From assembly GCA_035295845.1 (NCBI GenBank), contig DATGIF010000019.1, positions 409,487 to 473,486 on the forward strand: 64,000 bases of DNA, read 5' to 3'. The notes below the pieces were generated by a model. The model saw only the letters and a list, made by a program, of their open reading frames with translations, did no database searches and was not told the DNA's origin. This stretch comes from Palsa-892 sp035295845 (GTDB taxonomy: Bacteria; Pseudomonadota; Alphaproteobacteria; Rhizobiales; Xanthobacteraceae). Numbering within the stretch: position 1 is the stretch's first letter; each line of letters opens with the position of its first letter. Positions 44,292-51,664 of the stretch are shown piece by piece. Position numbers and translations under genes: made by a program.

Positions 44292-45044
44292 CTAGCGGGC
44301 CGGAGACAAGCCGGGCCGCGCGGCCAGCGCTTTCCGCAGTTCAACGGCGGCGGCGACAAGGGCGGCGTTCGAAGGCGCGACGACGCCGTTGGGAAGCTCG
44401 CGGGTATCCTCGAAACCGATCCGCGTGGAATAGCCCCGCACGAGCGCCGCCTCGACGGCGACCCACGCGGTCGTATCGAAACCATGCAGGAGCACGGGCT
44501 TCCGCCGTGCTGCATCCCCGAGGCGCGCTTCGATCGCCGCCAGCTCCGGCAGGACCGCGCCCGTCTCTTGCTTCATGACCTCGAACAGGAGCCGGAGCGC
44601 GCGTGTTCCCAGGTCCAGTTCGAGGCAGCGCGCGGCGTCCGCCGCCGTCCAGATGCCCGCCTCAATGCCGATGCCGCGAGTTTCCAAAAGCGCGATGACC
44701 GCCGCGCAATCGGCCTCGGCGAGATTGACCGAGGCGTAGTCCGGTAGCGCCGACCAGTTGCGGATGCAGTCGCGGCGGCGGGCGTCGTCCTTCTCGATCC
44801 ACTCGCCGGTGCTGACGCCGATCAGCGTGCCGGGACAGGCGCGGCGCAGCTTCGTCATCGCGTCGTCCACGAACTCCGGCCGCAGCGTTTCGCGGCCATC
44901 GGCGTCGCGGATATGCACGTGGATTTCGTTCGCACCGGCCGCGACGACCTCCACGGCGTCGCGCGCGATGGCGTCCGCCGTGACCGGCAGCGCCCGATGA
45001 TAGGAGGCCTCACGCGCGCCGTTGAGGCAGGCTTGGACGATCAT
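44292..45044 (-). CDS. BKACE family protein (3-keto-5-aminohexanoate cleavage enzyme, DUF849)
   Basis: The 250-residue protein has the BKACE signatures: N-terminal IVQACLNGAREASYHRALPV, the metal-binding HVHIRDADGRETLRPEF, GVSTGEWIEKDDARRRDCI, SVNLAEAD, GIEAGIWTAADA and the C-terminal RIGFEDTRELPNGVVAPSNA. Family members condense a beta-keto acid with acetyl-CoA to give acetoacetate and a CoA ester; the specific beta-keto acid is unknown. It is somewhat shorter than many members (about 270-310). It is between lysE (15 nt) and coaD (17 nt), an unusual place for a catabolic gene. Confidence 0.85.
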   Translation of the reverse strand: MIVQACLNGAREASYHRALPVTADAIARDAVEVVAAGANEIHVHIRDADGRETLRPEFVDDAMTKLRRACPGTLIGVSTGEWIEKDDARRRDCIRNWSALPDYASVNLAEADCAAVIALLETRGIGIEAGIWTAADAARCLELDLGTRALRLLFEVMKQETGAVLPELAAIEARLGDAARRKPVLLHGFDTTAWVAVEAALVRGYSTRIGFEDTRELPNGVVAPSNAALVAAAVELRKALAARPGLSPAR

Positions 45045-45059
45045 CGTCCCTGCCCGCCG

Positions 45060-45674
45060 TCAGCCCGGCCGGCGGGCGAGCGTGAGCCAAATGCTGCCGC
45101 CGATCAAAGCCGCCGCCGACAACCGCCCGAGGAATTTCGCGCGCGCGGCCTGCAGGAAATAGCCGCGCCCGAAGCCGGCGGCGACGGCAAAGCCGGAATC
45201 GGTCGCCAAGCCCATCAGCACGGAGATCGCGCACATGAGCACGAGTTGCCGATCGGCGGGCAAAGAAGGGTCAACGAATTGCGGCAGGAAGGCCGTGAAA
45301 AACGCGATCGTTTTCGGGTTGGTGATCGCCACCGTGAAACCGCGGCGGAAATGCACGCGGCCGCGCAAGTCCGGGGCGCTCGCAAGCGCGCCTGCGTTGC
45401 GCCAGGCCTGGATGCCGAGCCAAAGCAGGTAGGCGGCGCCCAGCCAGCGCAAAATCTCGAACAGCGCGAGCGCGTTCTTCAAAACCCAGCTCAACCCGAG
45501 CGCGATCGCCGCAAGCAACAGGGCGTTGCCGAGCGTTATTCCCAGCACCGTGATCAGGCCGGCGCGGATGCCGTGGCTCGCGCCCGTTGCAAGGACGAGG
45601 GTCACGGCCGGGCCGGGGGTGAGAAACAGAACGAGGGTGATGAGAAGGAAAGCCGTGAACAGTTCCCAATTCAT
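45060..45674 (-). CDS. LysE/RhtB family amino-acid exporter
   Basis: The 204-residue inner-membrane protein has about six transmembrane helices, with the LysE hallmarks TPGPAVTLVLATGASHGIRA at helix 1-2, GITLGNALLLAAIALGLSWV, and the loop FRRGFTVAITNPKTIAFFTA. These carriers export amino acids or analogues. It precedes the BKACE gene by 15 nt, so export of an amino-acid-like compound and beta-keto acid cleavage may be linked. A mobile cassette lies directly upstream and may have displaced its native promoter. Confidence 0.9.
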   Translation of the reverse strand: MNWELFTAFLLITLVLFLTPGPAVTLVLATGASHGIRAGLITVLGITLGNALLLAAIALGLSWVLKNALALFEILRWLGAAYLLWLGIQAWRNAGALASAPDLRGRVHFRRGFTVAITNPKTIAFFTAFLPQFVDPSLPADRQLVLMCAISVLMGLATDSGFAVAAGFGRGYFLQAARAKFLGRLSAAALIGGSIWLTLARRPG

Positions 45675-45730
45675 GGCGCTGCCGCCCTATCGCTTTCGGC
45701 TAAACCAACGCGTCCCGAACATTTCTTGCC

Positions 45731-45750
45731 GAAGCATGATCTTTTCCGAA
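45731..45750. repeat. Left half of a palindromic repeat split by the mobile cassette
   Basis: GAAGCATGATCTTTTCCGAA matches the first 20 nt of the palindromic repeats at 43072 and 43128. Its last 8 nt, TTTCCGAA (45743-45750), are repeated at 46750-46757 on the other side of the cassette as the target-site duplication. Confidence 0.9.
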
Positions 45751-45774
45751 GGCGATATTGTACTTCGCAAACCC
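45751..45774. repeat. Left terminal inverted repeat of the cassette
   Basis: This 24-bp end begins GGCGATATT and matches the reverse complement of 46726-46749 at 21 of 24 positions; partial similarity continues for about seven more bases inward. Confidence 0.88.
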
Positions 45775-45791
45775 AACACAACGCCTAGGGG

Positions 45792-46043
45792 CTAGTGTTT
45801 AAAACGTTTAATTTCGGCGATGCAATAGGACATGCCGTGAATTAACTCTCTCACGTCGCGTCGAGTCATCGTGAAAGTCATCTCATCATCACCCACCAAG
45901 TTATGTATATCACTTGTGTCTGCATATAACTTGATGCCCTGTTTTTCCATTTCCTCTTCCAATCGCTCCATCCAACCGCTGAGAAAATTCATCGTTTCTA
46001 TGGCGCGGCGGCCGAGGGCGCGGCGGGTTGAAGGTCCAGCCAT
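45792..46043 (-). CDS. Small passenger protein of the cassette, unknown function
   Basis: The 83-residue protein starts ATG 46043 with GGAGAG 9 nt upstream; an open frame further upstream is rejected. The N-terminus is basic (AGPSTRRALGRRAIETMNFL), the middle is an amphipathic helix (WMERLEEEMEKQGIKLYADT), and the C-terminus reads FTMTRRDVRELIHGMSYCIA. I do not recognise a family. It begins 4 nt after the stop of a 5'-truncated frame (46048-46180), so both may be leftovers of one passenger operon. Codon use is more AT-rich than in chromosomal neighbours. Confidence 0.6.
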   Translation of the reverse strand: MAGPSTRRALGRRAIETMNFLSGWMERLEEEMEKQGIKLYADTSDIHNLVGDDEMTFTMTRRDVRELIHGMSYCIAEIKRFKH

Positions 46044-46047
46044 ATCG

Positions 46048-46180
46048 TTACTCTCCAGATGTTTTAAGTTTTGCCGACGTAGCCGTCGCCTTTGCGATCT
46101 TCCCAAGCTTTTTCTCAAACCGCGCCTTGTCCTCGTCGCAACCGAGGCGACGAGCAACGGAGACGAAATCATCGCTCGCA
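46048..46180 (-). pseudogene. 5'-truncated passenger gene of the cassette
   Basis: The frame encodes ASDDFVSVARRLGCDEDKAR followed by FEKKLGKIAKATATSAKL and ends at 46048, a helical, charged, protein-like sequence. It has no in-frame start of its own: it abuts the truncated transposase remnant, which marks the deletion junction near 46169-46180. The family is unknown. Confidence 0.5.
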
Positions 46181-46273
46181 ATGCGGGCAGACGGGACCCC
46201 ACAGGATCGCTTCCAGCGCGCCGAAGGCCGCCGCCTCATCGTGGAAATAGGCTTCGTTGAGTACACTAGTCAT
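46169..46273 (-). pseudogene. IS1595-type transposase, N-terminal remnant
   Basis: From ATG 46273 the frame reads MTSVLNEAYFHDEAAAFGAL, then EAILWGPVCPHCER and a TGA at 46169-46171. This corresponds to the start of IS1595-type transposases: the NEAYFHDEAAAF helix and the first CPHC pair of the zinc ribbon, recognised from memory of the family. Everything beyond, including the DDE catalytic core, is missing. The segment just before CPHC also looks shortened by about two codons. It is too short to function and marks where an internal deletion joined the transposase to a passenger gene. Confidence 0.8.
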
Positions 46274-46282
46274 AATGGCCTT

Positions 46283-46648
46283 CTAGTTGATTTGGGGCGG
46301 CAATCCAGATGGATGATTTCGTAGTAGGTCATCAACCTCGTCGAGCCACACCTTGAGTTGACCGCGCCAAGCCTCAGTCACGTCACGATTGTTTTGGCGC
46401 ATACGGACTCCATTCTTCTCTTCAATCGATTCAATCATCATCTGAAGTTGACGACGGCGCAGCTTCAATCCGTGGACTTGATCTAAAAGCATGTTCAGTA
46501 TCGCGGCGACCCGCGCCTCTACAGGTTGTTCCCCTGCAGCGTATCTCTGGGCCTGTCGTAGCGTCACCTTAAGAACCGCCGGTGATGCATAAACCGAGAG
46601 GCCGAGACGGCGCAGGGCTTCGTTGAACTGGTTAGTAGTCACAAACAC
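46283..46648 (-). CDS. Helix-turn-helix (Xre-like) regulator carried by the cassette
   Basis: A protein of up to 121 residues starting at GTG 46648 (GTG 46642 is also possible). The N-terminal 55 residues read as an HTH: TTNQFNEALRRLGLSVYASP, then VLKVTLRQAQRYAAGEQPVE, resembling small phage/plasmid-type regulators in which the recognition helix ends QRYAAGE. The C-terminal half is helical and charged (LKLRRRQLQMMIESIEEKNG). It lies between the right terminal repeat and the transposase remnant. A palindrome-like AT-rich sequence at its start codon (46647-46675) suggests autoregulation. Its target is unknown. Confidence 0.65.
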   Translation of the reverse strand: MFVTTNQFNEALRRLGLSVYASPAVLKVTLRQAQRYAAGEQPVEARVAAILNMLLDQVHGLKLRRRQLQMMIESIEEKNGVRMRQNNRDVTEAWRGQLKVWLDEVDDLLRNHPSGLPPQIN

Positions 46649-46675
46649 ATATATACGTCATGGGGTCGTATATGT
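46647..46675. promoter_or_regulatory. AT-rich imperfect palindrome at the start of the cassette regulator
   Basis: ACATATATACG (46647-46657) faces CGTATATGT (46667-46675) with one AT step extra on the left arm. It covers the start of the HTH gene, and a further TGACGTATA copy lies at 46681-46689. It looks like an operator for the encoded regulator. Confidence 0.5.
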
Positions 46676-46725
46676 CAAGGTGACGTATAGACCAATAACA
46701 AAAACTGCCGGCTAACTATGGTGGT

Positions 46726-46749
46726 GGGTTTGTGAACTATAATATCGCC
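46726..46749. repeat. Right terminal inverted repeat of the cassette
   Basis: This 24-bp end finishes AATATCGCC and is the inverted partner of 45751-45774, with three mismatches. Confidence 0.88.
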
Positions 46750-46786
46750 TTTCCGAAAGCCGGTTCCCGGCTTTCGGGGTCATGCT
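46750..46786. repeat. Right half of the split palindromic repeat, abutting the gyrA stop codon
   Basis: TTTCCGAAAGCCGG onward, ending GGGGTCATGCT, completes the palindrome begun at 45731. The repeat reaches the base before the gyrA stop codon (46787-46789). Confidence 0.88.
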
Positions 46787-49495
46787 CTATTCCTCGCCGG
46801 CCTCCTCGCTGATGCGCTCGACCGAAACCACGCGCTCGCCCTCGGCGGTGTCGAAGACGATCACGCCTTGCGTCGAGCGGCCGGCGATGCGGATGCCTTC
46901 GACCGGACAGCGGATGAGCTTGCCCTTGTCGGTGACGAGCATGATCTGGTCCGCGTCCTCGACCGGGAAAGAGCCGACGATCTTGCCGTTCTTCTTGCTG
47001 ATCGCCATCGCGACGATGCCTTTGCCGCCGCGGCCGGTGATGCGGTACTCGAAGGACGAGGTGCGCTTGCCGTAGCCGTGCTCGGTGAGCGTGAGTATGA
47101 ACTGCTCGGCCGCGCTCATGGCGGCATAGCGTTTCTGCGAAAGCTCGATCGCCTTCACCTTTTCCTCTTCGTCGTCCTCGCCCTCCTCGCCGCGGCGCAC
47201 CGCATTCGCCATCTTCAGATAGGCCACGCGCTCCTCGCTCGTCGCCTCCACATGGCGGATGATCGCCATCGAAATCAGCTTGTCCTTCTTTTCCAGCCGG
47301 ATGCCGCGCACGCCGATGGAATTGCGGCCGGTGAACACGCGCACGTCGCTCACCGGGAAGCGGATGCACTGACCCTCGACGGTCGAGAGCAGCACGTCGT
47401 CCTGCTCGGTGCAGAGCGCGACGTGGGCGATCGAGTCGCCCTCCTCCAGCTTCATCGCGATGATGCCGGAGCGGCGGATGTCGACGAAATCCGTGAGCGC
47501 GTTGCGGCGCACGGTGCCGCCGGTGGTGGCGAACATGATGTTGAGCTTGGCGCGCGCCGCCTCGTCCTCGGGCAGCGTGATGATCGAGGTGATGCGCTCG
47601 TCGGTCTCGATCGGGATGACGTTGACGATGGCCTTGCCGCGCGCCTGCGGGGCCGCCAGCGGCAGCCGATAGACCTTTTGCGTGTAGGCCTTGCCCTTGG
47701 AGGAGAAGAACAGCACCTCGTCATGGGTCGAGGCCACGAACAGGCGGGAGACGAAATCCTCCTCGCGCGTCTGCATGCCGGCGCGGCCCTTGCCGCCGCG
47801 GCGTTGCGCGCGATAGGTCGAGAGCGGCACGCGTTTGACGTAGCCCGCGTGCGAGACGGTGACGACCATCTCTTCGCGCTGGATGAGGTCTTCTTCCTCG
47901 ACTTCGACTTCGGCGCCGGCGATCTCGGTGCGGCGCGGGGTGTTGAACTCGTTCTTGATCGCCGTGAGCTCGTCCTTGACGATGGCGCGGATGCGGACAC
48001 GGCTCCTGAGAATTTCGAGGTGCTCGGAAATTTCCTTGCCGAGCTTGTCGAGTTCCTCCTTGATCTCGTCGCGGCCGAGCGCGGTGAGCCGCTGCAGGCG
48101 GAGGTCGAGGATCGCCCGCGCCTGCTCGTCCGAGAGCCGGATCGTTCCGCTGCTCGCCGACAATTTGTAACGGGGGTCATCGATCAGCGCGATCAGATCC
48201 TTGACGTCGGAGGCTTTCCAGTCGCGCGCCATCAGGCCGTCACGCGCGGCCTGCGGGTCCTTGGCGCCGCGGATGAGCTTGATCACCTCGTCGATGTTGG
48301 CGACGGCGATCGCCAGCCCGACGAGCACATGCGCGCGGTCGCGCGCCTTTTTCAGCAGGAATTTGATGCGCCGCCCGACCACTTCCTCGCGGAAGGCGAT
48401 GAAGATGGAGAGAAGGTCCTTCAGCGTCATGGTCGCCGGCCGGCCGGCGGCGAGCGCCACCATGTTGGCGGGGAAACTCGTTTGCAGCGGCGTGAAGCGG
48501 TAGAGCTGGTTCAGCACCACCTCGGTCATCGCGTCACGCTTGATCTCGATCACCACGCGCATCCCGTCGCGGTCCGACTCGTCGCGGATGTCGCCGATGC
48601 CTTCGATCTTCTTGTCGCGCACGAGCTCGGCGATCCGCTCGATCATCGCCGCCTTGTTCACCTGATAGGGAATCTCGGTGATGATCAGCGCCTCGCGGTC
48701 GCCGCGCAGCGTCTCCTGCGAAACGCGGCCGCGCATCATGATCGAGCCGCGGCCGGTGAGATACGCCGCGCGAATGCCGGCGCGGCCGAGAATGATGCCG
48801 CCGGTGGGAAAATCGGGGCCGGGAACCAGGGCCGCGATTTCCTCGGCCGATAGCTCCGGCTTGTCGATGAAAGCGATGCAGGCGTCGCAGATTTCGCCGA
48901 GGTTATGGGGCGGGATATTCGTCGCCATGCCGACGGCGATGCCGCCGGCGCCGTTCACCAGCAAATTCGGGAATTTCGCGGGGAGCACCACCGGCTCCTG
49001 CTCGCGGCCGTCATAGTTCGCCTGGAAATCGACCGTGCCCTTGTCGAGATCGTCGAGAAGCACCATGGCCGGCGGCGCCAGCCGCACCTCGGTGTAGCGC
49101 TCGGCCGCGGGCGGGTCGCCGTCGACGGAACCGAAATTGCCCTGCCCGTCGACGAGCGGCAGGCGCATGGAAAAATCCTGCGCGAGCCGCACCAGCGCGT
49201 CATAGATCGCCTGGCTGCCATGCGGATGGTATTTGCCCATGGTGTCGCCGGTGACGCGCGCCGACTTGTTGTACGACTTGCCGGGCGTGTAGCCGTTCTC
49301 GTTCATCGAGAAGAGGATGCGCCGGTGCACGGGCTTCAGCCCGTCGCGCGCGTCGGGCAACGCGCGCGCCACGATCACGCTCATGGCGTAATCGAGATAG
49401 CTGCGCTTCAGCTCATCGGTGAGCGAAACGGCTTTAAAATCCGAGGGGCCGGGGCTTGGCGGCTCCGCCGGCGGCGGGGTTTTGGTGTCGGACAA
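46787..49495 (-). CDS. gyrA: DNA gyrase subunit A
   Basis: The 902-residue GyrA has the breakage-reunion domain with the catalytic tyrosine in AAERYTEVRLAP, and the quinolone region HPHGSQAIYDALVRLAQDFS. Position 95 (E. coli Ser83) is Gln here, while Asp99 (E. coli Asp87) is kept. The GyrA box QRRGGKGR precedes the C-terminal wrapping domain. An acidic insert in the C-terminal domain (RRGEEGEDDEEEKVKAIELS) makes it longer than the E. coli protein. It starts ATG 49495. Downstream on the same strand are lysE, BKACE, coaD, the cyclophilins, queA and tgt, interrupted by the mobile cassette right after the gyrA stop. Confidence 0.97.
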   Translation of the reverse strand: MSDTKTPPPAEPPSPGPSDFKAVSLTDELKRSYLDYAMSVIVARALPDARDGLKPVHRRILFSMNENGYTPGKSYNKSARVTGDTMGKYHPHGSQAIYDALVRLAQDFSMRLPLVDGQGNFGSVDGDPPAAERYTEVRLAPPAMVLLDDLDKGTVDFQANYDGREQEPVVLPAKFPNLLVNGAGGIAVGMATNIPPHNLGEICDACIAFIDKPELSAEEIAALVPGPDFPTGGIILGRAGIRAAYLTGRGSIMMRGRVSQETLRGDREALIITEIPYQVNKAAMIERIAELVRDKKIEGIGDIRDESDRDGMRVVIEIKRDAMTEVVLNQLYRFTPLQTSFPANMVALAAGRPATMTLKDLLSIFIAFREEVVGRRIKFLLKKARDRAHVLVGLAIAVANIDEVIKLIRGAKDPQAARDGLMARDWKASDVKDLIALIDDPRYKLSASSGTIRLSDEQARAILDLRLQRLTALGRDEIKEELDKLGKEISEHLEILRSRVRIRAIVKDELTAIKNEFNTPRRTEIAGAEVEVEEEDLIQREEMVVTVSHAGYVKRVPLSTYRAQRRGGKGRAGMQTREEDFVSRLFVASTHDEVLFFSSKGKAYTQKVYRLPLAAPQARGKAIVNVIPIETDERITSIITLPEDEAARAKLNIMFATTGGTVRRNALTDFVDIRRSGIIAMKLEEGDSIAHVALCTEQDDVLLSTVEGQCIRFPVSDVRVFTGRNSIGVRGIRLEKKDKLISMAIIRHVEATSEERVAYLKMANAVRRGEEGEDDEEEKVKAIELSQKRYAAMSAAEQFILTLTEHGYGKRTSSFEYRITGRGGKGIVAMAISKKNGKIVGSFPVEDADQIMLVTDKGKLIRCPVEGIRIAGRSTQGVIVFDTAEGERVVSVERISEEAGEE

Positions 49496-49676
49496 AGGGC
49501 CTCAAAACCGCATGAAAATGAATGCAATTTTATAGCCGATTCCGCGCGGCAAAGCCAAAGAAATGAAGGCCAATAGGCGGCTATTTTGTCTTTAAAAAAC
49601 AATCAGTTAGACGTGAGTTTGCAGGCGTCGGAACGTCTTCGGAAAAACGCGCCGGTCTGCGCGAAAAACCGCCCCC

Positions 49677-50075
49677 TCAGTGCCCGAAAACGACCGCGTG
49701 CATGATGCGGCCCGGCACCAGCGTGAACAGCCCCGCGATCACCAGCGCGCCGAAGAAAATGGAAATCATCGTCCAGCGATGGGCTTGAACCTGATGCGTA
49801 TGCGCGCGCCAGACGCCGAGCGGCAGCATCACCAGCGTGAAGATCGACAGCAGGTGGATGGGGCTCCACGGGCCCCAGATTTTCAGTTCGTGAATGAAAA
49901 ACGAGCTGATGGCGACCACGAACATGATCGCGACCCAGATGCCGCCGAGCGTCCGGTGTGGCAGCGTGCCCTTGGGTGCCGCGAGCTGCACGATCCCGAG
50001 CGCAAAGGCACTCATCGCCGCGAATGCATGAACCTGGATCGCGGGCGAAGCGGAGAGAAGAGGTTCCAAGCTCAA
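49677..50075 (-). CDS. DUF2306-like membrane protein
   Basis: The 132-residue protein starts at TTG 50075 with GGGGA upstream. It has four hydrophobic segments (VHAFAAMSAFALGIVQLAAP, TLGGIWVAIMFVVAISSFFI, HLLSIFTLVMLPLGVW, TMISIFFGALVIAGLFTLVP) and conserved histidines (VHAF, THQVQAHRWTM) arranged as in DUF2306/YozB-like proteins, which may bind haem or quinone. Function is unknown. It diverges from another small membrane protein gene. Confidence 0.75.
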   Translation of the reverse strand: MSLEPLLSASPAIQVHAFAAMSAFALGIVQLAAPKGTLPHRTLGGIWVAIMFVVAISSFFIHELKIWGPWSPIHLLSIFTLVMLPLGVWRAHTHQVQAHRWTMISIFFGALVIAGLFTLVPGRIMHAVVFGH

Positions 50076-50263
50076 GCGCGTCCCCTGTTTTGCCAGAAAC
50101 GCCGCGATTTTATCCTTCGCTGGCGCGGTCGCCCCGACGCCGTTGAGATGAACTTGCCACGCGGCCGGATGGGCCGGAAGCGAAAAATTGACGGGCCGGC
50201 CGCGGCCTGGCGGAACATCCGCCTTGGATTGCCATTTCGGCCATTCAAGCGTTTAGTTCCCCG

Positions 50264-50734
50264 ATGGACGCTTATCTGCAGCAAATTCTTCCCGAAATCC
50301 TGTTGTGGCTGTTTGTCGTCAACCTCGGCATTGCGCTCGGCGCCGGGCTCTATGAAATGCGCGTGGTGGTGCCGCTATGGGCGAGCAACCCGCCCGTTTC
50401 GATCGGCCATCCCGACAGCGGCCTGCGCTTCTGGGTGTTCGTCAGCACCGGGCCGCTGACGATCCTTTGCCTGGCGAATTTATTCTACGCGTGGCAAGCG
50501 TTGGGTCCGCGGCACAATTGGTGGCTGGTGGCCGCCATCCTCGAACTCGTCTCGCGGCTGATGACCTTTGGTTATTTTATTCCTACGGTCATCCGGCTGC
50601 AGCGCTCGCAGGCCCCGGCCGCCGAGGTGCGGGCGAAATTCTCACAATGGATTACACTCAATTACGTGCGCGTCATCCTCACGCTCGCGGCCTGGCTCGC
50701 GGCGCTCAAAACTTTGACGCTGCCGGCCGCCTGA
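50264..50734 (+). CDS. Four-span membrane protein, DUF1772-like
   Basis: The 156-residue protein has about four transmembrane segments (ILLWLFVVNLGIALGAGLYE, FWVFVSTGPLTILCLANLFY, WWLVAAILELVSRLMTFGYF, VRVILTLAAWLAALKTLTLP) with GAGLYEMRVVVPLW and a conserved-looking Arg/Gln pair in the third loop. The layout recalls DUF1772-type proteins, but no function can be assigned. Start ATG 50264 fits; no operon partner is evident. Confidence 0.7.
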   Translation: MDAYLQQILPEILLWLFVVNLGIALGAGLYEMRVVVPLWASNPPVSIGHPDSGLRFWVFVSTGPLTILCLANLFYAWQALGPRHNWWLVAAILELVSRLMTFGYFIPTVIRLQRSQAPAAEVRAKFSQWITLNYVRVILTLAAWLAALKTLTLPAA

Positions 50735-50844
50735 TTTCTAGTCCCGACACGCATTCGCCCCAGTTGGAACGTTTCCTGCATTTGCACATTGGCAAGTGCG
50801 CATGAGGCATGCGCACGACACGGCAGGTCAAAGTGGAGTGGGTG

Positions 50845-51012
50845 ATGTTTTCGACAAAGATGTTCGTTCTGGCGGCGTTGGTTGCGCTTTGGGTTCTCGG
50901 ATTGGCGAGTGAACTGGATTCGGCACGGGCGACAACGGCTTATCTATTGATTTCGCTGGTGTTATTGGGCTCGACCGCGGCTTTCCGGACGCTGCGTCCC
51001 GCAGGCGAATAA
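50845..51012 (+). CDS. Small membrane protein, unknown
   Basis: The 55-residue protein has two hydrophobic helices (FVLAALVALWVLGLASELDS, AYLLISLVLLGSTAAFRTL). ATG 50845 follows GGAG by 6 nt; the open frame further upstream (ATG 50809) has no ribosome binding site. No family recognised. Confidence 0.45.
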   Translation: MFSTKMFVLAALVALWVLGLASELDSARATTAYLLISLVLLGSTAAFRTLRPAGE

Positions 51013-51094
51013 ATAGGCTGCGCGAGCCTGCTTCTTGAGCTTGATCCTGCGGCCCGGCCGCCGGGGCGATGCATGCCGCATTGACCGCGGCTGA

Positions 51095-51637
51095 TCAGCC
51101 GGCATTCAATTTTTCAAGAATTCTCGCGACGGTTTTCCAAGTCCGCGTCGTTATTTCCTTGCCGAACTGCTTTTCGAGAAAACTCATCAGGTCGGGCGTC
51201 TTCGCGCCAGTCGTATCGATCACACTGCAAACCGCGCAGTCATGAAGAGCCAACAGCTGATATTTCTTATTCTCCGGCCGGTGCGGAAACTTCAGTTTTG
51301 TGCGCGGCGGAGATTTCAGAAAGGTAACATTCAGGCGGGACTTGGGGGTATCCTTCAGGCGCCGGAAGGGATTTCTGTCGACGAGCTCCTGCAAGCTTTC
51401 GCGGCTGCGGACAATCGTGGTGGCCTTAAAGCCAAGGCGTGCGGGCCACGCCTTTTCGATCATCTTTTCGAGTTTGTCGATGTCCTTCGACGCGCTCTCA
51501 AAGAGGACATTGCCGCTGGCAATCACCGTCCGGACGTTACGGAATCCAAGGCCTTCGAGAACGCCGCGCAGCTTTTCGTTGCGCATGTTCGGATTTGACG
51601 GCCCAATTCCCCGGATGAGCGCAGCGTATTTTATCAT
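51095..51637 (-). CDS. DUF1697 domain protein
   Basis: The 180-residue protein starts at ATG 51637. The DUF1697 pattern is clear: KYAALIRGIGPSNPNMRNEK, LGFRNVRTVIASGNVLFES, LVDRNPFRRLKDTPKSRLNV, VCSVIDTTGAKTPDLMSFLE and TTRTWKTVARILEKL. Members are small cytosolic proteins of unknown function. It follows the DUF2269 gene by 27 nt, and the two lie with the SDR-DoxX gene in a three-gene minus-strand set. Confidence 0.85.
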   Translation of the reverse strand: MIKYAALIRGIGPSNPNMRNEKLRGVLEGLGFRNVRTVIASGNVLFESASKDIDKLEKMIEKAWPARLGFKATTIVRSRESLQELVDRNPFRRLKDTPKSRLNVTFLKSPPRTKLKFPHRPENKKYQLLALHDCAVCSVIDTTGAKTPDLMSFLEKQFGKEITTRTWKTVARILEKLNAG

Positions 51638-51664
51638 GATCAACTCGTTATGGGTTTGCACAAA

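Larger units (their letters stand above)
45751..46749. mobile_element. 999-bp mobile cassette with IS1595-type features, transposase reduced to a remnant
   Basis: The element is bounded by inverted repeats that match at 21 of 24 positions (45751-45774 and 46726-46749; the outer nine, GGCGATATT, are perfect). It is flanked by an 8-bp direct repeat TTTCCGAA (45743-45750 and 46750-46757) and has inserted into a copy of the intergenic palindrome. An 8-bp duplication, GG-ending termini and a transposase start reading NEAYFHDEAAAFGALEAILW followed by CPHC all fit the IS1595 family. The transposase body is missing; two or three small passenger genes remain. It therefore resembles a mobile insertion cassette that needs a transposase in trans. 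Confidence 0.9.

Noticed and set aside
46048..46266. 72-residue ORF within the cassette starting at 46266
   Set aside because: Its first part is the transposase remnant read in the wrong frame; only the C-terminal part looks genuine and is listed as truncated.
46868..48853. 661-residue plus-strand ORF opposite gyrA
   Set aside because: Shadow of gyrA codon bias; no motif or ribosome binding site.
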